Below are positions 10,856-21,905 of a stretch of 64,000 nucleotides of DNA, in pieces (the stretch's first letter is position 1; the number at the start of each line of letters is the position of its first letter). Origin of the DNA: Phellopilus nigrolimitatus (Eukaryota; Basidiomycota; Agaricomycetes; Hymenochaetales; Hymenochaetaceae); the NCBI GenBank assembly GCA_021029095.1, contig JAJOHG010000004.1:372001-436000 (forward strand). The letters run 5' to 3'. Both the position numbers and the translations under genes were made by a program. Below the pieces are notes generated by a model that made no database searches, was not told where the DNA came from, and was given only the letters and a program-made list of their open reading frames with translations.

Positions 10856-12623
10856 ATGGCACCTCCACAAGTTGTTCAATGGGTCAGACAGACATATCCA
10901 AAACCGCGTGTGGCTGAGGTATGTGTCGCTTCTTTCACCTGTTGCGTCATAGGCAAACTCAGCGTCGATTCAGGAATGGCTAGATGCTTGTTGCGCATGG
11001 TTGGTTGACGATATGAATATCAATCCAGACACTCAAACCGACGAGTTCATCACGAACGTCGAGGCGCAGCTGCTCGAATCCAATCTCTGCGAATCCATGG
11101 TGGATGGCACAGGGTTTCCTTTGAACGCGATGACAATGAACAATGCGAGGATAGGAAGGACGCCCATCCTGGTGGAGGTCACGTCGATTACAGAAATAGG
11201 GCATAGTGCATTCAATTTGCATAATACGCGGCAGATGCGGATTGAAAGGGCTGATTTGGCGGGCCTGGCTCTCGAGGAGGGCGCGGAAAACGACGAGGGT
11301 CCCATTCCAAATTACCCACGCACGATGCTGAAGCTCGAAGTGTGCGATGGCTCGGTGACGCTTCCTGCGATCGAATACAGAGCGCTGCCAGAACTCAAGC
11401 TTGGAGAGACGCCTTTAGGCTTTAAGGTCTGGCTTCCATCTATAAGAGATTAAACGCGTCCATCTGATCGTCTCGGACAAATATTAGATATTGATCAAAA
11501 ATGTCTTAATTCGAAAGGGGGTTTTGTTTCTAGAGCCAGATGGAGTTGTTCTGAAGGGACACAAGAATGACGATAGAGACGAGTTTCGAGACCGAGATTT
11601 CGTGCATGGACTCTATAAACGACTTTGGTGCGCGTTTTTCTTCAAGCAATACGCATAAACACCATAGGACTATTTTCTGACCAGAATGCTAGCAAACCTG
11701 TACCGCCTGTCGAAGCAAATGGTGGTGAAAACGACCCCCCGGGCGGCCCTCCTCCTGCGCCGCCAGCTAACCCTCCACCAGGGCCCGCAGCACACCCCGC
11801 CCAAGCGCGTTCGCCGCTCCGCGAGATCTCCGAGCCGCCAGATGCCATGGACATCGAGGATGACGCAGAGCTCCCGCGCAAGCGGCGCATCCCCAACCCT
11901 CCTGCGCCGTCCGCGACTCTGGCCTCCTCTTCGGGTACGACGCTCGTCGCGTCGCGCTTCTTTGCAGGGAGCGCGCCGGCGCCAAGCCCCACGCGCGCAT
12001 CGTCAACCGGCGGCGGCTCCACCTCCTCCACGATTCGCGTCCTCTCGCACATGTTGTCACCCGCGCGCGGCGAGCCGATCGATCTCGAGGATTCATCGAT
12101 AGAGGACCTCGGCCCAGAGCCGGTGCCGTCTCCAGCGCCCGTGCGCTCGGCGGCGGCTTCCGGGAAGCAGAAGCAACCCGCACCGGCGCCGCCGCCAGCG
12201 CGGGGGAAGGGTGGGGTGCTCGCGGCGGGCGGCAGCTTCGACGAGTTCGATTTCGGGAGCGACGGAGACATCGATGCGGACTTCCTCGCCGAGGTCGAGC
12301 GGGCCGAGCAGGCCGCGCTGGGGAAGATGCAGGCGCAGGCGCGGGAGACCTCCCGGCCGAAATTGCAGACGAGCGGGAGCACCCGCACGCCCGCCCCTGC
12401 TCGTACGCCCGTTTCCCGTCCGCAGGCTTCACAATCCCAGTCTCAGTCTAAGCCGCGGACGCAGTCCCAGCGCGCGCCGACGCAGCCCAAGCCGATCCCG
12501 CAGGACGTCATCACGATCGAGGACGAGGACGAGGACGACAAGGAGAATGTGCCGGTCCCGAAGCGCCGCGTGCGGAGGCGCATATCGACGATGCCAGACG
12601 ATGTGATCGACCTTTCCGATTAG
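10856..12623 (+). CDS. RMI1: RecQ-mediated genome instability protein RMI1
   Basis: OB-fold subunit of the Sgs1/BLM-Top3-Rmi1 complex that dissolves double Holliday junctions in the nucleus. The start at 10856 gives MAPPQVVQWVRQTYPKPRVAE. Introns at 10919-10952 (short, 34 nt), 11427-11487 and 11628-11692 keep the frame. The N-terminal helical region (IQEWLDACCAWLVDD) is followed by the OB fold (ALPELKLGETPLGFK, then ILIKNVLIRKGVLFLEPDGV), as in RMI1. After KNDDRDEFRDRDF comes a long Pro/Ala/Ser-rich disordered tail with the acidic-basic stretches ITIEDEDEDD and PKRRVRRR, ending at 12623. Yeast Rmi1 lacks such a tail. The CTGAC branch site before 11692 supports the last splice. Confidence 0.8.
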
Positions 12624-12890
12624 GAGTCTGCACGATTGTTTTATTCTACTTATGTTCATTGGACTCCCGCTAGGTCGACAACAGTATATACAGCGTGGAT
12701 TTGTATGTGTACACCAGACATCTCGCCGCCTCTGATATAAAACATGAAGCACAGAGTGCGCTTAAAGCGATTCTCCCTGTTCGAAAACATTGTACGGTAA
12801 AAAGCGGGGCGATCTATACACTGAAAGGAAGAGCAACATCTAAATAAACAACGACATCAGCAGCAAAGAAAGGAAATAAAAGAAAGGGTA

Positions 12891-13925
12891 TTATCCGAGG
12901 AGAACAGGCTTGGTCTTCTGCTTCTTCTTTTTGGTGTTGGCAAACGACCGCCAGCTGCCGACGCGCTGCTCTCGGGTCTCTGCATAAGTGAGTCATCGAA
13001 ATTTTCGAAATCAGCAAGGAAAGGGGGAAAGAAACGGAGCACGCACCTTCCCAGACTTTATCGTCCTCAGCCTTGCGCTTCTTCGCGGTCATTTCGTCCT
13101 CTTTTTTCTTTGCCTCCAGGCCCTCATTCGCGAGGTTCATCTTGATCGCCCTGCTCGCAAAAGGGGGAAAACAAAAGATTATAACCGTAAATCGACTCAA
13201 ATAATATGCACTCGCAGAAGGGCGCGCGGGGAGAGGAAGAAGAAAAAACACGCACTTGCGCCGCCGCACCTCCTCGTCGATGAGGAGCTCCTTCGCCTGC
13301 GCGCGCAGCTGCGCCTTGAATGGAGGGACGAGCGCGCGCACTCGCGGGTCGGAATCCTCCGTGCTCAGCGGCAGCGAGTGCGTTTTGAACACGAGCATGC
13401 GCGCCTGTGTCACGACCGCGTCGACCTCCTCGCGCTGCTTCTCGTCCGCAAGCTCGGATTCGGCCTGGCCCCAGCGTCAGCCGGCGGAAACCACTTTAGA
13501 CCGGAAGATGAGGGCGGCGGACGTACCTTTTTTAACAGATCAAACGCCTCTGGGGCGCGGGCGTGCTTTGTCTTGTCGGGGTGAATGACTGGGAAGAAGA
13601 GCGCTGTGAGCACCGACCGGCGGCAACGACCGCGCATGTCTACGCACAGAGGGAGAGCTGCCTGTAGCGCTTCTTGATCGCCTCGGGGGTTGCGTCCTCG
13701 TCTATGTCGAGAACCTCGTACGGGCTACGGTGAACGCGTAAATATCATGTCGGGCTGGGAGGGATTGGCGGGAACACACTTGAGCTTGAAGGCCTTGAGG
13801 ATGCGCTCGCACTCCATCTCTCTGTTGAGCTCGGACGCCTCGCGGTTGAGGAGCTTCTCGAGCTCCGCGTCGGATATTGCGAGCGCCGGCGTCGTTGACG
13901 ACGACGAGGAGGCGTTGGCGGACAT
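12891..13925 (-). CDS. J-domain protein SPF31/DNAJC8-like
   Basis: Spliceosome-associated J protein; human DNAJC8 and fission yeast Spf31 are the named relatives. The start at 13925 gives MSANASSSSSTTPALAISD and a helical segment (LEKLLNREASELNREMECER). The J domain spans about 13540-13800; a spliced exon carries the HPD tripeptide in IHPDKTKHARAPEAFDLLKK (about 13590). After it come a helical, charged region (VVTQARMLVFKT; LIDEEVRRR) and a Lys/Glu-rich segment. The C-terminal WRSFANTKKKKQKTKPVLLG motif, with stop at 12891-12893, matches the conserved tail of this family. Four to five introns are inferred. It shares a divergent promoter region with COX11. Confidence 0.85.
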
Positions 13926-14268
13926 ACTGGCGGGTGAGGCTCGGGAGCAACTTCAAGCTGAAGTGAAAGGGATGTTGGCGGCTTGCAGGTTCCCACGAAT
14001 ACAAATATGTAATCCTTCGGACTCGGTTCCGGAAAAAATGTAATAATTATTTGCATGTCCTTCCGACCAGCGTTCCAGCACGCTGCATGCGCTCGGGCAG
14101 GTCTGGTGAGCTCTTCCTGCTCCCGCAGATAATACATATTCTTCTGATCAGAGGCTCTAGTCCCAATTTATATCTAAAGGCGCGTCTGGGGCGCGTTGCG
14201 GTCTTCGCCATGATTTCTTTTCGCGGCGAGCGTTTGCGACTGAGGCGCCTACGGTGCGGCCGCGGAGG
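13926..14268. promoter_or_regulatory. bidirectional promoter region SPF31/COX11
   Basis: 343 bp between the two divergent start codons. It must contain both 5' ends. An in-frame presequence-like stretch (RRAFATEAPTV) directly before the COX11 ATG suggests that part of it is COX11 coding sequence joined from an unresolved 5' exon. Confidence 0.45.
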
Positions 14269-15106
14269 ATGACGCGGGAGGAAGTTTACAAGCAGCGGAA
14301 CAGGTCACTGCTGATGTACACGACCGCTGTGGTGCGCAATCCCTCGAATTTACTCGTTTTCATTGACAAACCGCGTTCGGCAGATCTTCGTGGTCGGCGG
14401 GATGTCGTACGCGGCGGTACCGCTGTACCGGGTGTTCTGCGCGGCGACGGGGTTCGCGGGGACGCCGCAGGTAGCGGGCGCGGGGAAGTTCGCGGCGGAG
14501 CGACTGGTGCCCGTGGAGGCGGCGCGGCGGATCAAGGTGGTGTTCAACGCAGACACGTCGGAGGCGCTCCCTTGGCGGTTCGCGCCGCAGCAGAAATTCG
14601 TGAGCGTGCTGCCGGGGGAGACGTCGCTCGCGTTCTACAAGGCGCACAACACGTCGGACCGGGATGTGATTGGGATCGCGACGTATAATGTGACGCCTGA
14701 CCGGGTACGTTGCCTCGTTCTCCTCAACAGTACTGAGGGACAAGCTGACTTTCTGCAGGTCGCGCCGTATTTTGCCAAGGTGGAGTGTTTCTGCTTCGAG
14801 GAGCAGAAGCTGCTTGCAGGGGAGGAGGTGGACATGCCGTTGCTGTTCTTCATCGACAAAGACATTCTGGACGACCCGGCATGCAAGGGGGTGGACAACA
14901 TTGTACTGTCGTACACTTTCTTCAAGTGCGTAAATAACTTATTTTATTTTACTATTAATTTGCTTATAACCTTTGTTTTGCGCAGAGCGCGACGTAACGA
15001 GCGAGGACACCTGGAGCCGGACGCGGCGGAGGATGTTGTGCAAAACTCGCTAGGGTTTGGGGATATGGAGCATGCGCCGAAGGTCGAAGAGCGTGGACGC
15101 AGCTGA
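14269..15106 (+). CDS. COX11: cytochrome c oxidase assembly protein COX11
   Basis: Inner-membrane copper chaperone that delivers Cu(I) to the CuB site of COX1. The ATG at 14269 gives MTREEVYKQRNRSLLMYTTA, an intron (14332-14383), then the single membrane helix IFVVGGMSYAAVPLYRVFC. The intermembrane-space beta domain carries the copper motif ECFCFEEQKL in the third coding exon (from 14759). Introns at 14705-14758 and 14926-14985 join exactly to FFKARRNERGHLEPDA, the family's C-terminus. No full mitochondrial presequence follows the chosen ATG. The frame stays open upstream (FSRRAFATEAPTVRPRR) but has no ATG before a stop, so a short 5' exon supplying the start is likely. Confidence 0.9.
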
Positions 15107-15223
15107 AGTTGCCCGTGACCGTCTGTAATATTACTAGTACACGCGCTGTTGACCCTGGTCGATGTCGCCGGCCATCTCAAGCTTGTCGCTTAAATCTGTA
15201 AATCTATTAAATTCGGAAGAGAA

Positions 15224-18200
15224 ATGCATTTGTCTCCATCATCGTCGGCTAACGACAAGAGCGGTACTCGCAGAAAACTTACAAGGGCAAACTCAGGCTC
15301 GTTCTCCAACTCGACGTCGACCAATATGGCGACCCACTCCTCCCGGCCCTCGTCCCTCTTCGCAAACTTCTCCTTCAGACATCGCTCAAACTCCGGTCAG
15401 CGCTTACAGCCTTTGCCGCCCGTCCGAGAAAGCACAGGGAGCGGGGGCACCGACGAGTTTGGAGCCGCTTCCCAGCCGCGAGGAGCGCGCACAACGCCAC
15501 CCGCGTCAATGGCCTCCGCAGCAACATCAACAGCAACATCGACCCCGGCCCCGCGAACCAGCATGGCGCTGCTCGACAATCCACCCTCGCCCGAGCAGCC
15601 CTCGCCCCCGCCCCCGCGTTCGCCGCCCCAGCCGGCCCCGAAACCCCAGCTGCACCCCGAGATCCGCTCCATCGTTCAGCTCGCCGCCGCCCACGCCCAC
15701 AAGGTCTACTTCTCCGGCCCCTTCGTCAAGCACGTCGAGCGCCACACCGACGGCAAGGTCGTCGGGAAGGAGGAGCCCTGGCGCGAGGTCTGGGGTCAGC
15801 TCGGCGGCACAACTCTCAGCGTGTGGGACATGAAGGAGATCGAGGAGGCCAGCAAGCGCGGCGCAGAGGTGCCCCCGACCTACCTCAACATCACCGATGC
15901 CGTACGTCTGTTTGTCGCCATCCTGCATACATTCTGACTTTATTTTCTAGTGCATACATGTCCTTGGAGCCGTCACCATGCCTGGCCCAGACGGCACACC
16001 CGTCAAGTACTCAAACGTCGTCACCCTCACCACCGCTGGCCTCAACCTCATGCTCTTCTCCTGTCCGACGCCCCAGGCTCTCGTCTCTTGGACTGCCGCC
16101 CTCCGCCTCGCCGCCTACGAAAAATCGCGTCTCGAGGAGTTATATACTGCCCACCTCCTTCGCATGTCGCTCAGCGAGCAAGGAGTTTGTGAGCCGCCTC
16201 CGTCTCGTCCTTTTTACTTACATTAACGCCTTCCCAGGGAAGGACCCGCGCTCACCCCTCGTCAACGGCCGTCTCGAGGGCTGGGTCAAGATACGTATCA
16301 ACGGCCAGACAGACTGGAAGCGGCTCTGGATGTGCGCTCAGGCGAACCGCAGCCCGGAGGCGAGCGGCGGCAGCGGCGGCGACACTGTTTCGCGCAAGAA
16401 CCGCATGTCGACCCTCTTCGGGCGCTCCTCACACGAGCCCTCGAACAGCCTATCCTCCATTACCACGGACGCCTCAGTAGCGATGAGCACGCGCTCGCCG
16501 TGCATCGCGCTGTACACGTCGCCGAAGCCGCGGGACCGCAAAAAGCCCGTGCTGACGCTGGGCAGCATTACGCAAGTGTTTGCGGTCTACCCGGAGCGCC
16601 CGGAGCTAATCAGCAGGAGCACGTTGATCAAGACGGAGGGATTCATCGGCGACGATGACTTGGCTGGGGAATGGAGAAGCAGGGAAGGCTGGTTGCTGAT
16701 GATGCCCGAAGCAGAGCAGGGAAAGCTTGGATCCTTGGAGATGCTGAAGTGGCTTGTGGGTGAGTTAGCTATGTTTATATTTATATACCAGTAGGCCTTT
16801 GTGCTAACTACGGATTAGGTCTGCATGACGTGTTTTGCTTGTACGGACGACCGACAGCTTATACTTGGAACCCTCGGGAGCCCCATTCTCTGATGTTCGC
16901 TTACCCAGTAGGGCCGCGCAAGGACGTAAGCATTTTGAATATATTCTGTAAGAGCATACATTGACTGGTATGTATAGCAGCTGTTCCTCGATCGCGAACT
17001 CGCAGAGAGGGTCGATCCACGCGAAGACCGAGGGTCCGTTGTGCGCCAAAGATTCAAAGACATTCTCATCGAGCGCATGTACGGACAGGAAGCATCGCGA
17101 ATGTCCCTGTCGTTGCCCCACGTGCCTGACATGTCCCCCGCAAACGGCTCCGGCTTCGGTTCCAGCGGGCCACCCTCGTTGCCGGCCATCCAGGGCGTCT
17201 CCGAGCAGCAGCAGCGGTCCCTCTCTCCCCAGCAGAACGGCGGCTTCTCGCTCCCGCAGCTCCCGCCGCTAAGCTTCGACAGCGCGTCCCAGCCTGCGCC
17301 AGGCTCGCTCTCACCTATTACAGAACGGACGCAAGAAGACTACAACTCGCGTGCGAGCACCCAGGATCACGCCCGCGCAGCACCCGGCCCCAGCGGGAGC
17401 GGGGGTTCCGCGGCTGCGGTTTCCTCCTCCTCGCGCGCTGGGCCGGTGCAGTCCGCTATTGAGGAGGAGGGCATACTTGGCGGACAGCGTGTGGAAAGCC
17501 CGCTAGGCAACGTACCGTCTTATGATGACCCGCAGCACCAGCAGAACCAGCAGCAGTCACAACCGGCCGGATTCTCCTCTCCCCGAAGTCCGGCACAGAA
17601 CGCACAGAACGCACGGGGCTTCAGCCAGGACTCGGTTTCGGGCTCACAGGGACTGTTGACGAGTCCGGCGCGCGGGTTGCGCTCACCGCCGATCTCCCCA
17701 CAAACGACGGAGAGCTCGTCGAAGTACAGCAGTCCGAGCGTTAGCAACGACCCGGCGAACGTGCAGCTCCCCACGTCGGGTGCGCAAACGCCCGCGTCAG
17801 AGCGCCAGACGTCGCTACCTATGTCGGTGGATCTACGGCGGCCGCTCTCGCCCGCGAGCGCACGCGGTGCTCAGCACGAACAAGAGCCGCTCAGCCCGAT
17901 GTCGCACGTCTCGCACGCGACGATGATGACATCGCCGTTCTCAATCAAGGACGGCGCTTCCGCGCAGGCGTCTGTGTCCGCATCGGCGTCTTGGAGTCAC
18001 GACGAACCGCCGCCGGCCCCTCCCGCGAAGACGGCTGGCGCGTGGGAGCCGGCATACAAGCCCCGCACGCGGGAGGCGGAGTACATCTTCGACGAGCCCG
18101 GCGCGCTGTACTATGTCCAGCAGCAGCGCCAGGAGGATGCGTCAGTGGCACCGCGCCGGGCACCGATAGACGGGGACTCGGATGACTCGGAGCCAGAGTC

Positions 18201-20578
18201 GGAGCACTCTGTGCTCACGAACCCCATGAGCGTCAACGGCGTCGGGAGCCCGCAGAAAGCGTCCTCGCCAGTGCACCAGCAGCAGGCGCGCGTGCCGGGG
18301 GCGCCGCAGCGCCGCTCGACGCCGATGGGCTTTGAGCACCTCACGAACGTGTCTGCCGCTAGCGGAAGCGTGGGGAGCGGCCGCTCGGGCTCGCTGGACA
18401 CGAACTCAATCACCAGTGGTGGCGGCGGCGGCGGCAACGGCGATCACCAGCTTGGCGGGCCCCGGGCACCGCTTACCAGGAGGCCTTCTGGGGCACGTGC
18501 ACCGCCACGCGTCGCTGGCAAGCGATTTATTCCCAGCGACTCTCCCTCCTCCATGCCGCGCGAAGTGGACGAACAGCAGCCTCCAGTCCAGAACGCACAC
18601 ACTATGTCTGCGCACAACCAGCACCACGGCGGCGACAATGATGATGACGACGAGACTGTTGATGCACTCGCCGCGCTCAGCTTCCTCGAGCAGCACGACG
18701 ACGACGGTGTGCCTGCTCCTGCGCAGTCGCCACGGCCGACTCGACAGCAACAAAATTCCCCGCTAAGCCCGTCCGAGTCTGCGTATGCGCCGATGCCCGC
18801 GCCGCCGCAGATAATGGAGCCTGAGGACCGTGCGCCCTCGCCACCGTCCCCGCGGTCGTCGAAGCATCAGTACCGGTCCTCGTTCGCGCCGTCCAAGCAG
18901 GCGGCCGAGCGCAAGGCGCGCTCGCAGGCGCAGCAGGCAGCACACGACGCAGCCGTGCACAAGCCCGGCAGGCCGAACGGGCGGCAGAAGACGAAGCAGC
19001 GTGAGGGAGGTTGGGAGAGCAGCGAGGACGAGGAGGAAGAGGAAGAAGAGGACGAGGATGAGGAAGAGGACGCGGGCGAGGAGGAAGAGCAGCCGCGCGC
19101 TGCTTCAGCGAACAGGGGCGCGACCATCGCTGCCCCTGTCGGGCGCAATCCTGTTTACCAGCAGCAGATGCGCGGGCTATCCCCGTCTGCCTCCGGCTCC
19201 GCGGTCGATGTCAGGGAACAACAAAATCAGCAGCGGGCAGTGCGCACTCTCCCGCAGATCCCTCGCGGGCGTTCTCCTGCAGGTGCGTCTTCTGGTTATT
19301 TGCTAACGCTGGTTTAATTTTACTTAACTTTACCCCCTTGTTTTTCTTCCAGGATCTGATCGTCGGTACACGTCTGACCAGTACGACGGACCCCGCGACC
19401 CGAGCATTGGCCGTCCGCAGACGCAGTACTCCCAACAGCAGTACCAACAGCCGCAATTCCAACCTCAAGCCAACGCCAACCGCCAGACTATGTGGAGCTC
19501 GGTGTTGAATGCTGGACGCGACCCAGCTATGCCTGCGCAACAAGGCAATGTCCGGGACACGTTCGTGCAGATGGAGTCGCCCGCGGAGACCATGACGAAG
19601 GCATTTACACCGCAGGGTTTACTGTCCGCCGGCCTGCAGGACAAGGAAGACCGGTCTGCGAAGCGCCAGGAGGAGCTCGCGCGCGAGACGGGCGCGTCGC
19701 TCATCAACGTGCCGAACAAGCCGCCGCCTCCGCAGATGGGCCTGCTCGGTGCAATCTCCGCGCATGAGCGCGAACGCAAGCGCGAGGGCGGAGTGGGTGC
19801 GGCACTGACGGAGCGAGAGCGTGAAAAGCGGATGGCGGAGGACCGCCAACGTCGCCTCGACGAGCTCCAGCGTCAGCAGCTCGAACAGCAGCAACAGATG
19901 GCCGCACAGTTCGGCGGCGGCGGAATGAACATGTACGGCGGGGGGCTCACACCGCAGATGACAGGCATGAACCCTATGATGACAGGTTACGGCTACCCGC
20001 CGATGAACCCGCAGCTGATGGGCGGCCCGCAATCGATGTACTTCAACCCGATGTTCAACCCAATGATGGCGAACCCTCAGCACATGTACGCCGCGCAGCA
20101 GGCGGCTCAGGCGTATCAGCAAGCCATGGTCGCGATGTCGAGCGCCGGTTCGCAGGTCGGCGGAGAGGGCGCAGGCGGCGGGGGCCCGGGCGGCGGCTCG
20201 CCCTCGCAAGCCGCGATGATGGGCGGGAACATGGGCTATGACCCGCGCATGTCGATGATGAGCATGGGCATGATGGGCCCGATGGGGAGCCCGCTGGGAA
20301 TGGGCATGATGGGCATGCCTGGCATGGGTTCACCGATGGGGATGCAAATGACTGGAGGCAGCGGCCCCATGGGTCCTGCGCAGGGTGGGATGGACCCTCG
20401 CTTCTCGCTCGGGCCCGGTGCGTTTGACGGCCTGAGCGTGCCGCCTGGCGGGGGCCAGGGCTCGGGCCAGCAATCCCAGCGTGTATCGTCGTACAATGGC
20501 TCTCCGGCGGGCACGCCCGCGCCTCCGCCCGGTCCTCACAATGCGCGCGGCGACGCCGAGCCGACCCCGCGCGAGTGA
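15224..20578 (+). CDS. CAF120/SKG3-like PH-domain protein
   Basis: Large fungal protein related to yeast Caf120 (CCR4-NOT-associated) and Skg3 (bud neck). After a disordered Ser/Pro-rich N-terminus come VYFSGPFVKHVER and EEPWREVWGQLGGTTLSVWD, a first PH-like module. A second follows, with GRLEGWVKIRINGQTDWKRL and KLGSLEMLKWLVGLHDVFCL. Introns at 15902-15950, 16189-16237, about 16760-16818, 16926-16980 and 19283-19352 were placed from frame and consensus. The long C-terminal half (from about 17100) is disordered, rich in Ser, Gln and Pro, has an acidic run near 19030-19090, and ends in a Gly/Met-rich tract (about 19910-20400). Its Gln-rich, prion-like composition fits an RNA-regulation role (inference). 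Confidence 0.75.
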
Positions 20579-20918
20579 ACGAAAAACATGCATGGACAGA
20601 TATGAAAATGAGTTCTATATATTCTCTATCGATTTTCTCGCAATGCTCGGACCATCTAGCTCTCCCTCACTGCTGGTACGACGAAACATGTGCATTACAT
20701 ACCGCATCCCTTCATTCATTCCATTCCTCTTTTCTGTTTTGGCTCTAGTGTTTTCCTGTTCATTTTATTTACTTAGGTGTTAGTTTGTGTATACCCTACT
20801 AAGGAGCATGCTTTTTGCTTTATACTTGTCACTCTCCCGCTCACTTTTACTGCTCGTCTAATACGTTCATTATCGTCTTTTATTCTAAAATTTCGGGTGA
20901 TCTTCGTCTGCAACTGCG
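20579..20918. other. intergenic
   Basis: 340 bp of T-rich spacer between two plus-strand genes. It would contain the 3' UTR of the PH-domain gene and the EFM4 promoter. No gene or repeat is seen. Confidence 0.45.
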
Positions 20919-21852
20919 ATGTCCGACCTTCAACCCTCGAAACTAGGCTCGAAAGAATAGTAAGCTGTCAGAGGGCTTCGGGCCTTGCTATACTAAAATA
21001 CTGTAACAGCTGGGACAACATCTACGAGGAGGAACTGTCCAACTTCGACGACTTCGGCGATGAGGGCGAAGTCTGGTAAGCCGGACTCGCACACGTGCCG
21101 CATATAAGCACCTCACCACCTCGCCCTCCGGGCGTCGAACAGGTTCGGGCAGGACAGCGTCGAGAAAATGGTCGCCTGGGCGGCCGCGCACGTCCCGCCG
21201 TCCGGCGCGCCCGGGACTGCCCCCAGCATCGTCGAGATCGGAGCTGGAAACGGGAACCTACTCTTCGCGCTCGCCGACGCGGGGTACGCGCCGTGCCGCC
21301 TCGCGGGCGTCGACTACAGCGCGGACGCGGTGCGCCTCGCGCAGGCGGTCGCCGGGCAGCGCGGCGCCACAGACGTCACGTTCGCCGTCGCAGATTTCTT
21401 GAGCGGGCCGCTGTGTCTCGACGTTGAAGGCGCGGAGGTCGGCTGGGACCTCGTGCTCGACAAGGGCACGTTCGACGCCATGGCGCTCGCGGAGAAGGAC
21501 GCGGCCGGCCGCAGGCCGTGCGACGCGTACCCGGCAAGAGTCTCTGCGGCATTGAAGCCTGGAGGATTCTTTTTGATAACTTGTATGCTATTATGCTTGA
21601 CAATCCATCTGCTCTTTAAAATCTCATTTGTCTCCCACTAGCATGCAATTTTACACACGAAGAGCTGCTACGGACCTTCACGACGCCAGAAACCGAATTA
21701 TCCTACCAGTCAGTACATGCCCTACTCGTTCACCTCATATCACGATTAATTATTTTCCGTAGCTCACGGATAGACCACCCGAGTATCTCGTTTGGAGGGG
21801 TGAAAGGTAGCACCTACTGCAGTGTAGCATTCCAGAAGACAACAGAAAAATA
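20919..21852 (+). CDS. EFM4: EFM4/METTL10-type eEF1A lysine methyltransferase
   Basis: SAM-dependent class I methyltransferase that modifies elongation factor 1A in the cytosol. The start at 20919 gives MSDLQPSKLGSKEYWDNIYE once intron 20960-21009 is removed; the SK.YWD..Y motif is diagnostic. After the intron at 21076-21142 comes FGQDSVEKMVAW. Motif I, IVEIGAGNGNLLFALA, binds SAM; LVLDKGTFDAMAL and LKPGGFFLITSCNFTHEELL follow. The latter is restored by removing 21583-21641. A last intron (21709-21762) leads to ISFGGVKGSTYCSVAFQK and a TAA at 21850-21852. Length (about 240 residues) is normal for the family. Confidence 0.88.
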
Positions 21853-21905
21853 ATAAAGATACAGCAAGACAAACCCACAGATATAGACACTTTTTCCATT
21901 ATTCT

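Noticed and set aside
11642..12388. Long minus-strand open frame opposite the RMI1 tail
   Set aside because: A GC-rich shadow of the disordered RMI1 C-terminus; no family motifs, and codon pattern follows the plus strand.
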